Shown: positions 55,086-62,944 of the stretch, in pieces | Numbering within the stretch: position 1 is the stretch's first letter | Layout of the letters: every line of letters starts with the position of its first letter | From: Candidatus Rifleibacteriota bacterium | GTDB taxonomy: Bacteria; Muiribacteriota; Ozemobacteria; Ozemobacterales; Ozemobacteraceae | Assembly (NCBI GenBank): GCA_905236675.1 | Contig: CAJOND010000062.1 | Coordinates: 1-64,000, forward strand | Direction: 5' to 3' | Length of the DNA: 64,000 nt | Translations under genes and position numbers: made by a program | Notes under the pieces: model-generated | Databases searched by the model: none | What the model was told of the DNA's origin: nothing | Seen by the model: the letters and a program-made list of their open reading frames with translations, nothing else

Positions 55086-55487
55086 ATGAAAAAGTTACAA
55101 ATATATTTTCTAATATTCGGCATATTCTTTATCACCTTTATTTTTATTATGGCTACATGCCAGGAGTTTTTAAAGGATTTAAATAACTTGCCTATTATAG
55201 TAGGAGTTTTATTTATTATACTTTTTATTCTTACATTTATTTATTTAGATGCTAAGGACACATTTCGCAAAAAAGTAATTAAAGATTTCTGTGAAAGAAA
55301 CGGATTAGAGTATTTGGAGTCTGTTAAATCCTTGCCAGAAATAGCTGATTTTAAAATACTTTCTATGGGTTATGAAGGTGAAAATACATATAAAGCGATA
55401 ATGCGAGGTCAAAAAGATGGTATCAGCTTTATGCTAATGGATTACAGCTATGTAAAATCTTGTGGAAAAAATGATGGGGGTATTTAA
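55086..55487 (+). CDS. Two-TM membrane protein, 5' part of a frameshifted gene
   Basis: 133 residues: membrane segments about 4-26 and 36-54, then a soluble domain (KDFCERNGLEYLESVKSLPE, GISFMLMDYSYVKSCGKND) that stops abruptly. The fold continues in the +1 frame as the next ORF. Removing one G from the G5 run at 55476-55480 gives a continuous protein of about 266 residues (KNDGVFNVSFCVLSKPGMQF). Resembles uncharacterised small membrane proteins; function unknown. Confidence 0.6.
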   Translation: MKKLQIYFLIFGIFFITFIFIMATCQEFLKDLNNLPIIVGVLFIILFILTFIYLDAKDTFRKKVIKDFCERNGLEYLESVKSLPEIADFKILSMGYEGENTYKAIMRGQKDGISFMLMDYSYVKSCGKNDGGI

Positions 55488-55884
55488 TGTTTCTTTTTGC
55501 GTTTTATCGAAACCAGGTATGCAGTTTCCCGATATGATACTTGATGAAAAAGTGACCTTTTTAGAAGTATTTATAAACCAGGCTTTAAGGGCTCAAAGTG
55601 GAAAGAATGTCGTTAAAACCGTTGGTGATACTACTTTTGAAAACAAGTTTTCTTTGGTAAGCTCAAATGAAAAAGCGGTAAAAGAATTTTTTAAACCTGG
55701 TGTAATCCAAGCTTTTTTGAAAAATTATATTAAAGGTTGTCGCTATGATGCCTGTGATGACACCATAACAATAGCCCATCTAGGTTTCTTCCACTACGGA
55801 TTAAAAAAAAGGTTGGAAATGTTGAAAAAAGGCATAACATTAATAACAGAGATAGATAAAGCGCGTAAGTCCGTTTTAGGTTAA
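55462..55884 (+). CDS. 3' part of the frameshifted two-TM protein gene
   Basis: 140 residues of soluble sequence (VFNVSFCVLSKPGMQFPDMI ... SLVSSNEKAVKEFFKPGVIQ) without its own ribosome site or signal. It completes the domain begun in the preceding ORF, which it overlaps by 26 bases in the +1 frame. Probably not translated by itself. Confidence 0.55.
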   Translation: MEKMMGVFNVSFCVLSKPGMQFPDMILDEKVTFLEVFINQALRAQSGKNVVKTVGDTTFENKFSLVSSNEKAVKEFFKPGVIQAFLKNYIKGCRYDACDDTITIAHLGFFHYGLKKRLEMLKKGITLITEIDKARKSVLG

Positions 55885-55906
55885 GAATGCCAGTATTTAT
55901 AGTTTT

Positions 55907-55950
55907 TGACTCGCTTGTACTTCACACATCCTGTGCTCGCAATCTCTAGT
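55907..55950. repeat. Interspersed repeat, type C remnant
   Basis: GACTCGCTTGTACTTCACAC, then ATCCTGTGCTCGCAATC. The reverse complement of a similar block (GTGCAAGCAGTCACAGGATG, GAGCGAGTCGCAG) is at 60789-60820, and part of it is embedded in the type A copy at 2678-2769. Confidence 0.55.
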
Positions 55951-55999
55951 CTTTAAAAAAATTGATTATTTTCATTTTTTATTAGATAATAATCAAGCT

Positions 56000-57025
56000 A
56001 TGATTATTATATTTAAAACTGATTTAACAGAAGAAAAACTTCATAGAATAGCAGAGAAAATTGAGTCTGACGGCTTTTATACAAGACCGATTTCTCAATA
56101 TGGTAAGCTTCTGCTTTCTGTAGATGGTCCTAATACTGAAAAACTCTCAAAAGAAGTAAAAAAGTGGCAGGATGTTGAAGAAGTCATAGACGGCCATTTC
56201 CCTTATTATCTAGCTTCTAGAAAATGTCACAAGTCAAATTCTGTTATAAGAATAGGCAAAGGCGATAATCAGGTAACTTTTGGCGATAGGGAAATATCTA
56301 TAATAGCTGGTCCTTGCGCCATTGAAACAGAAGAAACAGCTCTTTCAATAGCAGAAAAAGTTAAAGATGCTGGTGCTAAGATTTTCAGGGGTATGTTGTT
56401 TAAACCTCGTTCTTCACCTTATTCTTTTCAGGGAATAGGCAAAGATGGTCTTGAGATATTAGATGAAATAAAAAAGAAAACTGGTCTTTTAATAGTAACA
56501 GAAGTCAGAGAAGCTTGCGAAGCAGACTTAGTAGCTGATCACGTTGATATTTTCCAAATTGGAACTCGCAATATGAGTAACTTCCAATTGCTTAAATACA
56601 TTGGTAAGATGAATAAACCAGTAATTCTTAAAAGAGGAATGGGTTCGAACATAATAGAACTGCTCTGTGCAGCAGAATACATTCTTTCTTACGGAAATAC
56701 CAATGTTATCCTTTGCGAACGAGGAATCAGAACCTTCGAACAGTTTACCCGCTTTGGTCTTGACATAGCTGCGATTCCATCTGTCAAAGAACTATCCCAC
56801 TTGCCTATAATTTTTGATCCAAGTCATGCTTCAGGAAAAAGCAGTCTTGTTTCTTCACTAACCTTGGCAGGTATTTCTGCCGGAGCTGACGGAGTAATCT
56901 TAGAAGTACACGACAAACCTGAAAATGCTTTTTCTGATGGAACAGAATCTATAACACCATTACAACTCAAGAATTTAATAAAAAAAGTTAAGAAAATAGC
57001 CGAAATTATTGATAGAAGAATTTAA
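56000..57025 (+). CDS. aroF: 3-deoxy-7-phosphoheptulonate synthase (DAHP synthase, type I beta)
   Basis: First step of aromatic amino acid synthesis: phosphoenolpyruvate plus erythrose 4-phosphate. A ferredoxin-like regulatory domain (about 1-75) precedes the TIM barrel (about 85-341) with IIAGPCAIET, RGMLFKPRSSPYSFQG, DIFQIGTRNMSNF, VILKRGMG, ILCERGIRTFE and PIIFDPSHASGK. Such FDL domains often give feedback inhibition by aromatic amino acids. KdsA is excluded by the N-terminal domain and the FKPRSSPYSFQG motif. No strong Shine-Dalgarno before ATG 56000. Confidence 0.93.
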   Translation: MIIIFKTDLTEEKLHRIAEKIESDGFYTRPISQYGKLLLSVDGPNTEKLSKEVKKWQDVEEVIDGHFPYYLASRKCHKSNSVIRIGKGDNQVTFGDREISIIAGPCAIETEETALSIAEKVKDAGAKIFRGMLFKPRSSPYSFQGIGKDGLEILDEIKKKTGLLIVTEVREACEADLVADHVDIFQIGTRNMSNFQLLKYIGKMNKPVILKRGMGSNIIELLCAAEYILSYGNTNVILCERGIRTFEQFTRFGLDIAAIPSVKELSHLPIIFDPSHASGKSSLVSSLTLAGISAGADGVILEVHDKPENAFSDGTESITPLQLKNLIKKVKKIAEIIDRRI

Positions 57026-57111
57026 AATAAAAGATAAAATTCTCTTTGCCATTGCTAAAATTCGTGCACTATTATAATATAATTGCATAAACGTTTTAGG
57101 AGATAAGTTTT

Positions 57112-58200
57112 ATGACAAAACCATTTGAGGTTTTAGAAAATTGTCCTGATTTTATTAGTAAAAACAATTATTTTCATCCGCAAGATTATAGAAATGTTGA
57201 TTCTCCAGAAGACGGTTTTAAAATACCTGGAATAATAGATACTCATTGTCATGGAGGATTTGGCTGGGATTTTTCTTTCGGAGATTCCGAAAAAATTAAC
57301 AACATGCTGGATTCTATGCTTACCACAGGTTTAACTGGTGTTTTGGCAACAATCATAACTAGTTCTGAAGAACAAACCTTGAAAGCAATAAAAGATATAG
57401 TTAAAGTCATTAAAACAAGAGAATCTTTACCTATAGTGCATGGAATATATCTTGAAGGTCCATTTTTATCAAAAGAAAGATGCGGTTCTCATCAAGTAAG
57501 CCTTTTGAAAAATCCATCAATTGAATTATTGAAAAAATACCAGGAAGCAGCAGAAGGTATGATTAAAGTTGTTACTGTTGCACCAGAACTTCCTGGAGCC
57601 ATTGATTTCATAAAAGAAGCAGTAAGAATGAAAATAAGAGTAGCTCTTGGTCATACTAACGCTGATTATAAAACCACAGCAAAAGCAGTTGAAGCAGGTG
57701 CAACCATTGTTACTCATTTGTTTAATGCTATGCCTCAATTACACCACAGAGATGCAAATATATTAACATATGTTTTATCTCATAGAGACCTAGCTGTTGA
57801 ATTAATCGCAGACTGCGAACATGTATGCCCAGAAATGCTATCTTTTGTATTCAGTTTTTATGAAGCTTCTCAAATAATGCTGATTTCTGACTCTATGGCA
57901 ACAACAGGTCTGAAAGACGGCGAATATGATTTTTATAACACAACAATAGTCAAAAAAGGCACCAGATGTAATCTTAAATCTGGAGGCTTTTTCGGTGGAG
58001 CTACTACTCTTCCACAAAGTTTAAAAATAATGTCAGAAAAAACCTATATGTCATGGGGTTTACTCGGAACTAGTGCTTGGCGCACACCAATAAACCACCA
58101 TAATTTAGAATCAAGAGAAACCGAAGTATTTTTTGATTCTAAAATGAATTGGATATGTTCATCTTTAGATCAAAAATATTGGTTTGTAAAGAAATCCTGA
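57112..58200 (+). CDS. nagA: N-acetylglucosamine-6-phosphate deacetylase
   Basis: Amidohydrolase removing acetyl from GlcNAc-6-P in amino-sugar catabolism or wall recycling. Metal and catalytic blocks: GIIDTHCHGGFGWDF (H45, H47), YLEGPFLSKERCGSH, ALGHTNADYKTT, ATIVTHLFNAMPQLHHRD and LISDSMATTGLKDGEY. 362 aa, normal. ATG 57112 follows AGGAGATAAG. Two overlapping TATAAT boxes at 57073-57083 may belong to its promoter. nagB and the PTS are not adjacent. Confidence 0.92.
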   Translation: MTKPFEVLENCPDFISKNNYFHPQDYRNVDSPEDGFKIPGIIDTHCHGGFGWDFSFGDSEKINNMLDSMLTTGLTGVLATIITSSEEQTLKAIKDIVKVIKTRESLPIVHGIYLEGPFLSKERCGSHQVSLLKNPSIELLKKYQEAAEGMIKVVTVAPELPGAIDFIKEAVRMKIRVALGHTNADYKTTAKAVEAGATIVTHLFNAMPQLHHRDANILTYVLSHRDLAVELIADCEHVCPEMLSFVFSFYEASQIMLISDSMATTGLKDGEYDFYNTTIVKKGTRCNLKSGGFFGGATTLPQSLKIMSEKTYMSWGLLGTSAWRTPINHHNLESRETEVFFDSKMNWICSSLDQKYWFVKKS

Positions 58201-58225
58201 TTTTGTAATTTATAGTCTTTGACAC

Positions 58226-58270
58226 AAAAAACAGGCGAATGCAGAATTATTTTGCATTCGCCTGTTTTTT
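58226..58270. terminator. Bidirectional terminator between nagA and the convergent gene
   Basis: An 18-bp stem (58226-58243 with 58253-58270), GC-rich core ACAGGCGAATGCA, flanked by A- and T-runs, placed between two convergent stop codons. Confidence 0.92.
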
Positions 58271-58286
58271 TAAGAAAAAGAAATTA

Positions 58287-59720
58287 TTATTCTAAAACCT
58301 TTTGAGGATCAATAATATAAAAATCTTCTGTCATCTTAACAGTAGGATTAATATTCTTCCAAGACTGGTTATAGTTTTCTGATGAACATTCAAAAGTTAC
58401 ATAAAGGTATTTTCCATCATATTCCATATCTTCAGAACCACAAGAATACTTAACCGTCTTTTTCCAGTTCTTAAGATTTTTAAGAGCCCAGGCTTTAACT
58501 GTAAAGCTTTCATCACAGCCTTCAGGTTTATAGGTTATGTTTTTAGCCTTTGTATTTAATGGATTTTTATACATCGCAAGCTTTGAATTAACCGGCCCCA
58601 TAGATACTGACAAAGCAACATATTTATCACAAAAAGCCAAACCCTGAACAAAATCACGAATAGCTACCACCACATCTGGTTTATGTGCATTTTCAGTATC
58701 ATCACCATCTGTATAAGAATATTCAACTGTTGAAGTTGGATAACCTGTTGAATCTACAAGATAACCTGCTACCCATGCGTTTTTGCCCATAATCTTATGA
58801 TGTTTTATTGGACTATAGCTTTTGCCTATTCCTTTTGCAAAGTCTCCAACCCAAATATATTTTCCATCAAAACTGACAAAACTTGCTTTACTATCTACAT
58901 CATAATCAGCAACAGCCGTTAGATGATAAGCTGGAAGAACATCAAAGCTGTCTGGCAAACCATCTTCTGCTTTTGCTTGGGTTTTGGTATCAGAGATGAA
59001 ATTTATAATTTCCTGAGTGCTAAAACCATATATACATCTGCCAGAAGCTACCCAGACATACTTACCAGCTACAGCAACTCCACCTGCGTGACCAGTATAA
59101 GGTTTTCCACTTTTCTTATATAGAGGGAAACGTTTGATTGGTTTTCCAGTATTCCTGTCGATAACAATCAAATGTGAAGGCTGATCGCTTTCTTTTGGAT
59201 AATAAGACAAAAGAATATATCTACAATAGGAACCATCTGCCTGAGCATTTGCATCTTTGACTTTATCTGGCAAATAAGCGATACCTTGACATACCATTTC
59301 TTTACTTTCATGACCAGGTATAAAAATAGCTTCGTTAACATACGAAGGCAATTTGCCTTTATTAAATAATGTGTTTATTTTAGAAGTTGCTTTTCCATAA
59401 GTGCTTTTAACAGCTTCTTTGGCATCGCCAGCCTTGTCAACAATAAAGTCTTTTGCATCACCTGCTTTATCAACTATAAAGTCTTTTGCGTCGCCAGCTT
59501 TATCAACTATAAAATCCTTGGCATCTCCTGCTTTATCTACCACAAAATCTTTAGCATCGCTAACTTTTGTTTTTGCTTTATCGAAAGTATCAGAAATACC
59601 ATCTTTAATATCTCCAATTATGCCACCGCCATCAAAAGGAGAAGCATAGCTGTTGTTCCCTTTATTGCAAACAAGTAATAAAACCATCAAAAAGAATATT
59701 TTAAAAGAATATTTATTCAT
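58287..59720 (-). CDS. Secreted propeller-like protein with an 11-residue tandem repeat
   Basis: 477 aa. A signal peptide (FKIFFLMVLLLVCNKGNNSYA) leads to a short Gly/Asp region, then four tandem 11-mers DAKDF[IV]VDKAG (residues 55-98) that look like an amphipathic LEA/apolipoprotein helix. The rest resembles a beta-propeller: YLPDKVKDANAQADGSYCRY, HAGGVAVAGKYVWVASG, ASFVSFDGKYIWVGDFAKG, MEYDGKYLYVTFECS. Probably periplasmic or extracellular. No family recognised. Confidence 0.65.
   Translation of the reverse strand: MNKYSFKIFFLMVLLLVCNKGNNSYASPFDGGGIIGDIKDGISDTFDKAKTKVSDAKDFVVDKAGDAKDFIVDKAGDAKDFIVDKAGDAKDFIVDKAGDAKEAVKSTYGKATSKINTLFNKGKLPSYVNEAIFIPGHESKEMVCQGIAYLPDKVKDANAQADGSYCRYILLSYYPKESDQPSHLIVIDRNTGKPIKRFPLYKKSGKPYTGHAGGVAVAGKYVWVASGRCIYGFSTQEIINFISDTKTQAKAEDGLPDSFDVLPAYHLTAVADYDVDSKASFVSFDGKYIWVGDFAKGIGKSYSPIKHHKIMGKNAWVAGYLVDSTGYPTSTVEYSYTDGDDTENAHKPDVVVAIRDFVQGLAFCDKYVALSVSMGPVNSKLAMYKNPLNTKAKNITYKPEGCDESFTVKAWALKNLKNWKKTVKYSCGSEDMEYDGKYLYVTFECSSENYNQSWKNINPTVKMTEDFYIIDPQKVLE
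59427..59558 (-). repeat. Four tandem 33-bp coding repeats
   Basis: Encodes four copies of DAKDF[IV]VDKAG in the secreted propeller-like protein. The DNA copies differ at silent positions, so the repeat is old enough to drift but its peptide is kept. Confidence 0.85.
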
Positions 59721-59957
59721 GAATAGCTTTCTCCTAACATATTATAAATTATACTACAGTACATTGGTTTTTGTTTAAATATTCTTTTGATAATAAAAAA
59801 CTATTTATGGAAATAAAATAGAAGCTTTTAAACAATTATAAGCATCAAAAAAGACTCGCAATAGCGAGCCTTTTATAATTGAATTAACTTTTATAATAAA
59901 AATCCCCCTGTCAGGCTTTGCCTGACATCCCCCTTTAGCAAAGGCAGTGTCACCAAA

Positions 59958-60332
59958 CTATTGCTGAAGAATAAAATCTTTATATAAAAACAAATCCAAA
60001 GTAATTTTAAGCATTTCAAGAGATTTGGTGAATCTCTTTGTTTTTCTATTAAACCTAGCAAGATTATCTCTGATGGAACTATTAGAACTTTCTATCAAAT
60101 GGGTTTGGCTTTTTGTCATAGTATGAATTTTTATAATACCAATTTTCTTAAAAGCAACATCATAACAGCTGTTTGCGTCGGTAAAAATATGCTTTATTTT
60201 CCCAGTAAGCGATTTTGTTTTTGAATATATTTTTATAGCGCTTTCTATTCCTTCTCCGATGTTATATGCAATAACACGCTTTCTCCTTCTAGAGTAAGCA
60301 GTCCATATGACGGCCCTTTGATTCTTTTTTTT
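59958..60332 (-). CDS. IS1-family transposase, InsB' part made by -1 frameshifting
   Basis: From the A8 slip site the -1 frame continues for about 122 residues: AVIWTAYSRRRKRVIAYNIG, then KHIFTDANSCYD with the second catalytic Asp and THLIESSNSSIRDNLARFNR with the catalytic Glu, ending in FLYKDFILQQ. Fused to the first 112 residues of InsA this gives about 234 aa, against 232 for E. coli InsAB'. The stop codon lies within the left inverted repeat. Confidence 0.85.
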   Translation of the reverse strand, partial: KKKNQRAVIWTAYSRRRKRVIAYNIGEGIESAIKIYSKTKSLTGKIKHIFTDANSCYDVAFKKIGIIKIHTMTKSQTHLIESSNSSIRDNLARFNRKTKRFTKSLEMLKITLDLFLYKDFILQQ

Positions 60333-60661
60333 ACATAAGTATATATTTCGTCCATTTCAATAATGTCTGGCTTAGTAGTCTTCATTGGATCAAAATCTTG
60401 AAGTTCCTTTTGTAAAATTTTATGAGCGTTTCTAATCCATCTTAATATTGAAGTTGGGCTTGTCTTTAGAAATAAAGCAATTTTTCTTATTCCAACGTTG
60501 TTCAGGTAAAATTGAATTGCCATGAATTTTGTTTTTTGATTGAATCTGGGTTCGTTTAAAGTAAAGGTTCTACCGCAGTTTTTGCAATAATATCTTTGTC
60601 CCCATTTACCACTTCCGTTCTTTTTTATATTATTACTTCCGCAATGATTGCATTGAGTCAT
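60245..60661 (-). CDS. IS1-family transposase, InsA frame
   Basis: 138 aa. An N-terminal zinc ribbon (C4, C7, C26, C29: CNHCG and CKNCG) and a helix-turn-helix (VGIRKIALFLKTSPTSILRW) give DNA binding. The ORF runs past the first catalytic Asp of the DDE domain (DIIEMDEIYTY) before ending. Ribosomes slipping back one base on the A8 run (coding-strand 60332-60325, in the A_AAA_AAA context) enter the next frame and make InsAB'. ATG 60661 has AGGAGG upstream. Confidence 0.9.
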   Translation of the reverse strand: MTQCNHCGSNNIKKNGSGKWGQRYYCKNCGRTFTLNEPRFNQKTKFMAIQFYLNNVGIRKIALFLKTSPTSILRWIRNAHKILQKELQDFDPMKTTKPDIIEMDEIYTYVKKRIKGPSYGLLTLEGESVLLHITSEKE

Positions 60662-60857
60662 AATTAGCCTCCTATAAGCTAATTATAGCATTTTTTATTA
60701 GTTATAGCAATAGTTAAGTAACACTGCCTTTAGCAAAGGGGGTCTGTTATTTACTCCCCTTAACAAAGCTGCCGACAGGAAGTCGGCGTGCAAGCAGTCA
60801 CAGGATGTGAGCGAGTCGCAGAGAGGTTTTCAACTTTCAGTTCTCAGTTCTTAATTT

Positions 60858-62624
60858 TCAGTCTTCGACAATCTTCAAATGAAGTTCTTTGAGTTGTTTT
60901 TCTGTAGCTTCGGCAGGTGCCTGCATAAGAAGGTCTTGAGCTTTCTGATTCAATGGGAAGCAGATAACTTCACGGATATTCTGTTCGTTAGCAAGCAACA
61001 TAGTGATTCTGTCAATGCCAGGAGCGATGCCACCGTGAGGAGGAGCACCAAACTTGAAAGCCCTGATCATGCCGCCAAATTTTTCATCAACAACAGATTT
61101 GTCGTAACCAGCAATTTCAAAAGCTTTATACATGATTTCTGGCTTGTGGTTTCTGATAGCACCAGAACTTAATTCAATACCGTTGCAGACTATATCATAC
61201 TGATAAGCCTTGATTGTTAATGGATCTTGGTTAAGAAGTGCATCCAAACCGCCTTGTGGCATTGAGAATGGGTTGTGGCTGAATATTGTCTGACCAGTTT
61301 CTTCATCTTTTTCAAACATTGGGAAGTCATTTACCCAACAGAATCTGAAAGCGTTCTTTTCACGAAGGTCAAGTTCGTCAGCCAATTTGATTCTCAATTT
61401 TCCTAAGATTACAGAAGCTTTTAGCTTTTCGTCTGCAACCATCAATATTGCAGAACCACTTTCAGCTTTCATTCTAGCTTTAAGTTCAGCTTTAACTTCG
61501 TCATTCAAAAGTTTTGTTACAGTGCCTTTAACTTCTGAATCTGTGTAAATCAAAGTTGCAAGGCCTGCTGCACCGTTTTCTTTACAGAAAGCTTCCAAAT
61601 TAGAATAGAATTTTCTAGACTTGTCGCCAACATTGTTGACGCAGATTGCTCTGACTGCTTTACCGCTTTCAATAGCACCTTTTAGGAAATTACCTTCAGT
61701 CTTAGCAATAATATCAGAAACGTCTTCTATTTCTAGGCCATAGCGAAGATCTGGCTTGTCACATCCCCATCTGTTCATGGCCTGTTCGTAGCTGATGCGT
61801 GGGAAAGTTGGACCTGTAACTTTAGCACCAGGAGCAAGTTCGGTGAACAAACTTACAAAGAGTTTTTCCATAGCTTCAAAAACTTCATCCTGAGTGCAGA
61901 AAGACATTTCAACGTCTAACTGGTAGAATTCACCAGGTGATCGGTCTGCACGAGCATCTTCATCTCTGAAACATGGAGCAATCTGGAAATATTTATCGAA
62001 ACCAGAAACCATAAGCAGTTGTTTGAACTGCTGTGGAGCCTGTGGTAATGCATAGAATTTGCCAGGATAAAGTCTTGAGGGAACAAGATAGTCTCTAGCA
62101 CCTTCTGGAGAACTGCTTGTCAAAATAGGAGTCTGAAATTCTGTGAAACCCATTTCAATCATGCGTTTACGGATTCCAGCAATGACCTTTGAACGTAAAA
62201 GAATATTCTTGTGAAGCTTTTCACGGCGTAAATCCAGGAATCTGTAAGTAAGTCTGGTTTCTTCTGGAGCATTGTCTTCATCAGCAACTTGCATTGGAAG
62301 AACATCAGCAGCACTTTGAACAATAACAGAAGTTGCTTCTACTTCGATTTCGCCAGTAGGCATATCTTTGTTTATGTTTTCGCCACGGCTTAAAACCTTG
62401 CCTTCAACGGTAACAACTGATTCGATTCTTGTATCGTTAAAAACTTTATAGGCATCTGTGCCTGGATTGGCAAGAACCTGAGTAATACCGTAATTGTCAC
62501 GAAGAGTTACAAAAAGCATACCGCCAAGATCGCGTTTGCGGTGTATCCATCCGGAAAGTTTTACTTCTTTACCGACATCTGAACCACGAAGTTCACCACA
62601 GGTGTGGGTTCTGTAAATATTCAT
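60858..62624 (-). CDS. aspS: Aspartyl-tRNA synthetase
   Basis: Class IIb synthetase, 588 aa, bacterial type with the GAD insertion domain. Seen: anticodon-binding OB fold (VKLSGWIHRKRDLGGMLFVT), motif 2 (FRDEDARADRSPGEFYQLDV), FSHNPFSMP and motif 3 (GGIAPGIDRITMLL). Whether it also charges tRNA-Asn depends on gatCAB elsewhere. ATG 62624, downstream of a 320-base low-complexity gap. The IS1 element lies 130 bases past its stop. Confidence 0.95.
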   Translation of the reverse strand: MNIYRTHTCGELRGSDVGKEVKLSGWIHRKRDLGGMLFVTLRDNYGITQVLANPGTDAYKVFNDTRIESVVTVEGKVLSRGENINKDMPTGEIEVEATSVIVQSAADVLPMQVADEDNAPEETRLTYRFLDLRREKLHKNILLRSKVIAGIRKRMIEMGFTEFQTPILTSSSPEGARDYLVPSRLYPGKFYALPQAPQQFKQLLMVSGFDKYFQIAPCFRDEDARADRSPGEFYQLDVEMSFCTQDEVFEAMEKLFVSLFTELAPGAKVTGPTFPRISYEQAMNRWGCDKPDLRYGLEIEDVSDIIAKTEGNFLKGAIESGKAVRAICVNNVGDKSRKFYSNLEAFCKENGAAGLATLIYTDSEVKGTVTKLLNDEVKAELKARMKAESGSAILMVADEKLKASVILGKLRIKLADELDLREKNAFRFCWVNDFPMFEKDEETGQTIFSHNPFSMPQGGLDALLNQDPLTIKAYQYDIVCNGIELSSGAIRNHKPEIMYKAFEIAGYDKSVVDEKFGGMIRAFKFGAPPHGGIAPGIDRITMLLANEQNIREVICFPLNQKAQDLLMQAPAEATEKQLKELHLKIVED

Positions 62625-62944
62625 CTGCTTATTCCTTATTTGTTAAGATTAGCAATTTAAAAGCTACAAATATATTCTGTTTTTGGTCTTATAGGGATAA
62701 GGGGTTATGGTGTAGGGATTAGGGGATTGTTTAGCTTTCAAGCTATCGAATTATTTTTAATAATCCATTAACTTGCATTTTAAACAATCCTCTTATCTCT
62801 TATCTCTTTTCTCTAATCTCTAAAAACAATCGATGGCTTTTATAGCTTGAAAAGTCACAAATCATTTATAGCTTAACTAACGTGGTTGAATTCTACCTCA
62901 ACCCTAAAAAAACTTCAATAGGGAAGTTTATTCTTATTTAATTG
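62625..62944. repeat. Low-complexity gap upstream of aspS
   Basis: Contains TCTTATCTCTTATCTCTTTT and TCTAATCTCTAAAAACAATC words, complements of the purine words seen at 23930-24150; the same pyrimidine words occur inside the Lon-like gene at 45180-45220. It must also hold the aspS promoter, but I could not point to one with confidence. Confidence 0.45.

Larger units (their letters stand above)
59943..60728 (-). mobile_element. Complete IS1-family insertion sequence (786 bp)
   Basis: Ends are imperfect 23-bp inverted repeats (GGCAGTGT...CTATTGCT, 59943-59965 and 60706-60728, 20 of 23 matching). TTTAGCAAA flanks it on both sides (59934-59942 and 60729-60737), the 9-bp target duplication expected of IS1. 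Length (IS1 is 768 bp), zinc-ribbon InsA, overlapping InsB frame and A-run slip site all agree with the family. It appears intact and recently inserted. Confidence 0.93.
59901..60835. repeat. Interspersed repeat, type B, split by an IS1-type element
   Basis: Left part 59901-59942 (AATCCCCCTGTC, AGGCTTTGCCT dyad, GACATCCCCCTTTAGCAAA) and right part from 60729 (TTTAGCAAAGGGGG, TTTACTCCCCTTAACAAAG, type C block, AGAGAGGTTTTCAAC) together reproduce the copy at 2444-2583. Without the element and one TSD the two halves read through. Confidence 0.75.

Noticed and set aside
56000-57025. KdsA (Kdo-8-phosphate synthase) in view of the Kdo/LPS genes in the window
   Set aside because: The N-terminal ferredoxin-like domain and the FKPRSSPYSFQG and RTFEQFTRF motifs are those of type I beta DAHP synthase.
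59427-59558. Possible CRISPR array because of regular ~33-bp repeats
   Set aside because: The units are contiguous without spacers, are coding, and vary at silent sites; they encode a peptide repeat.
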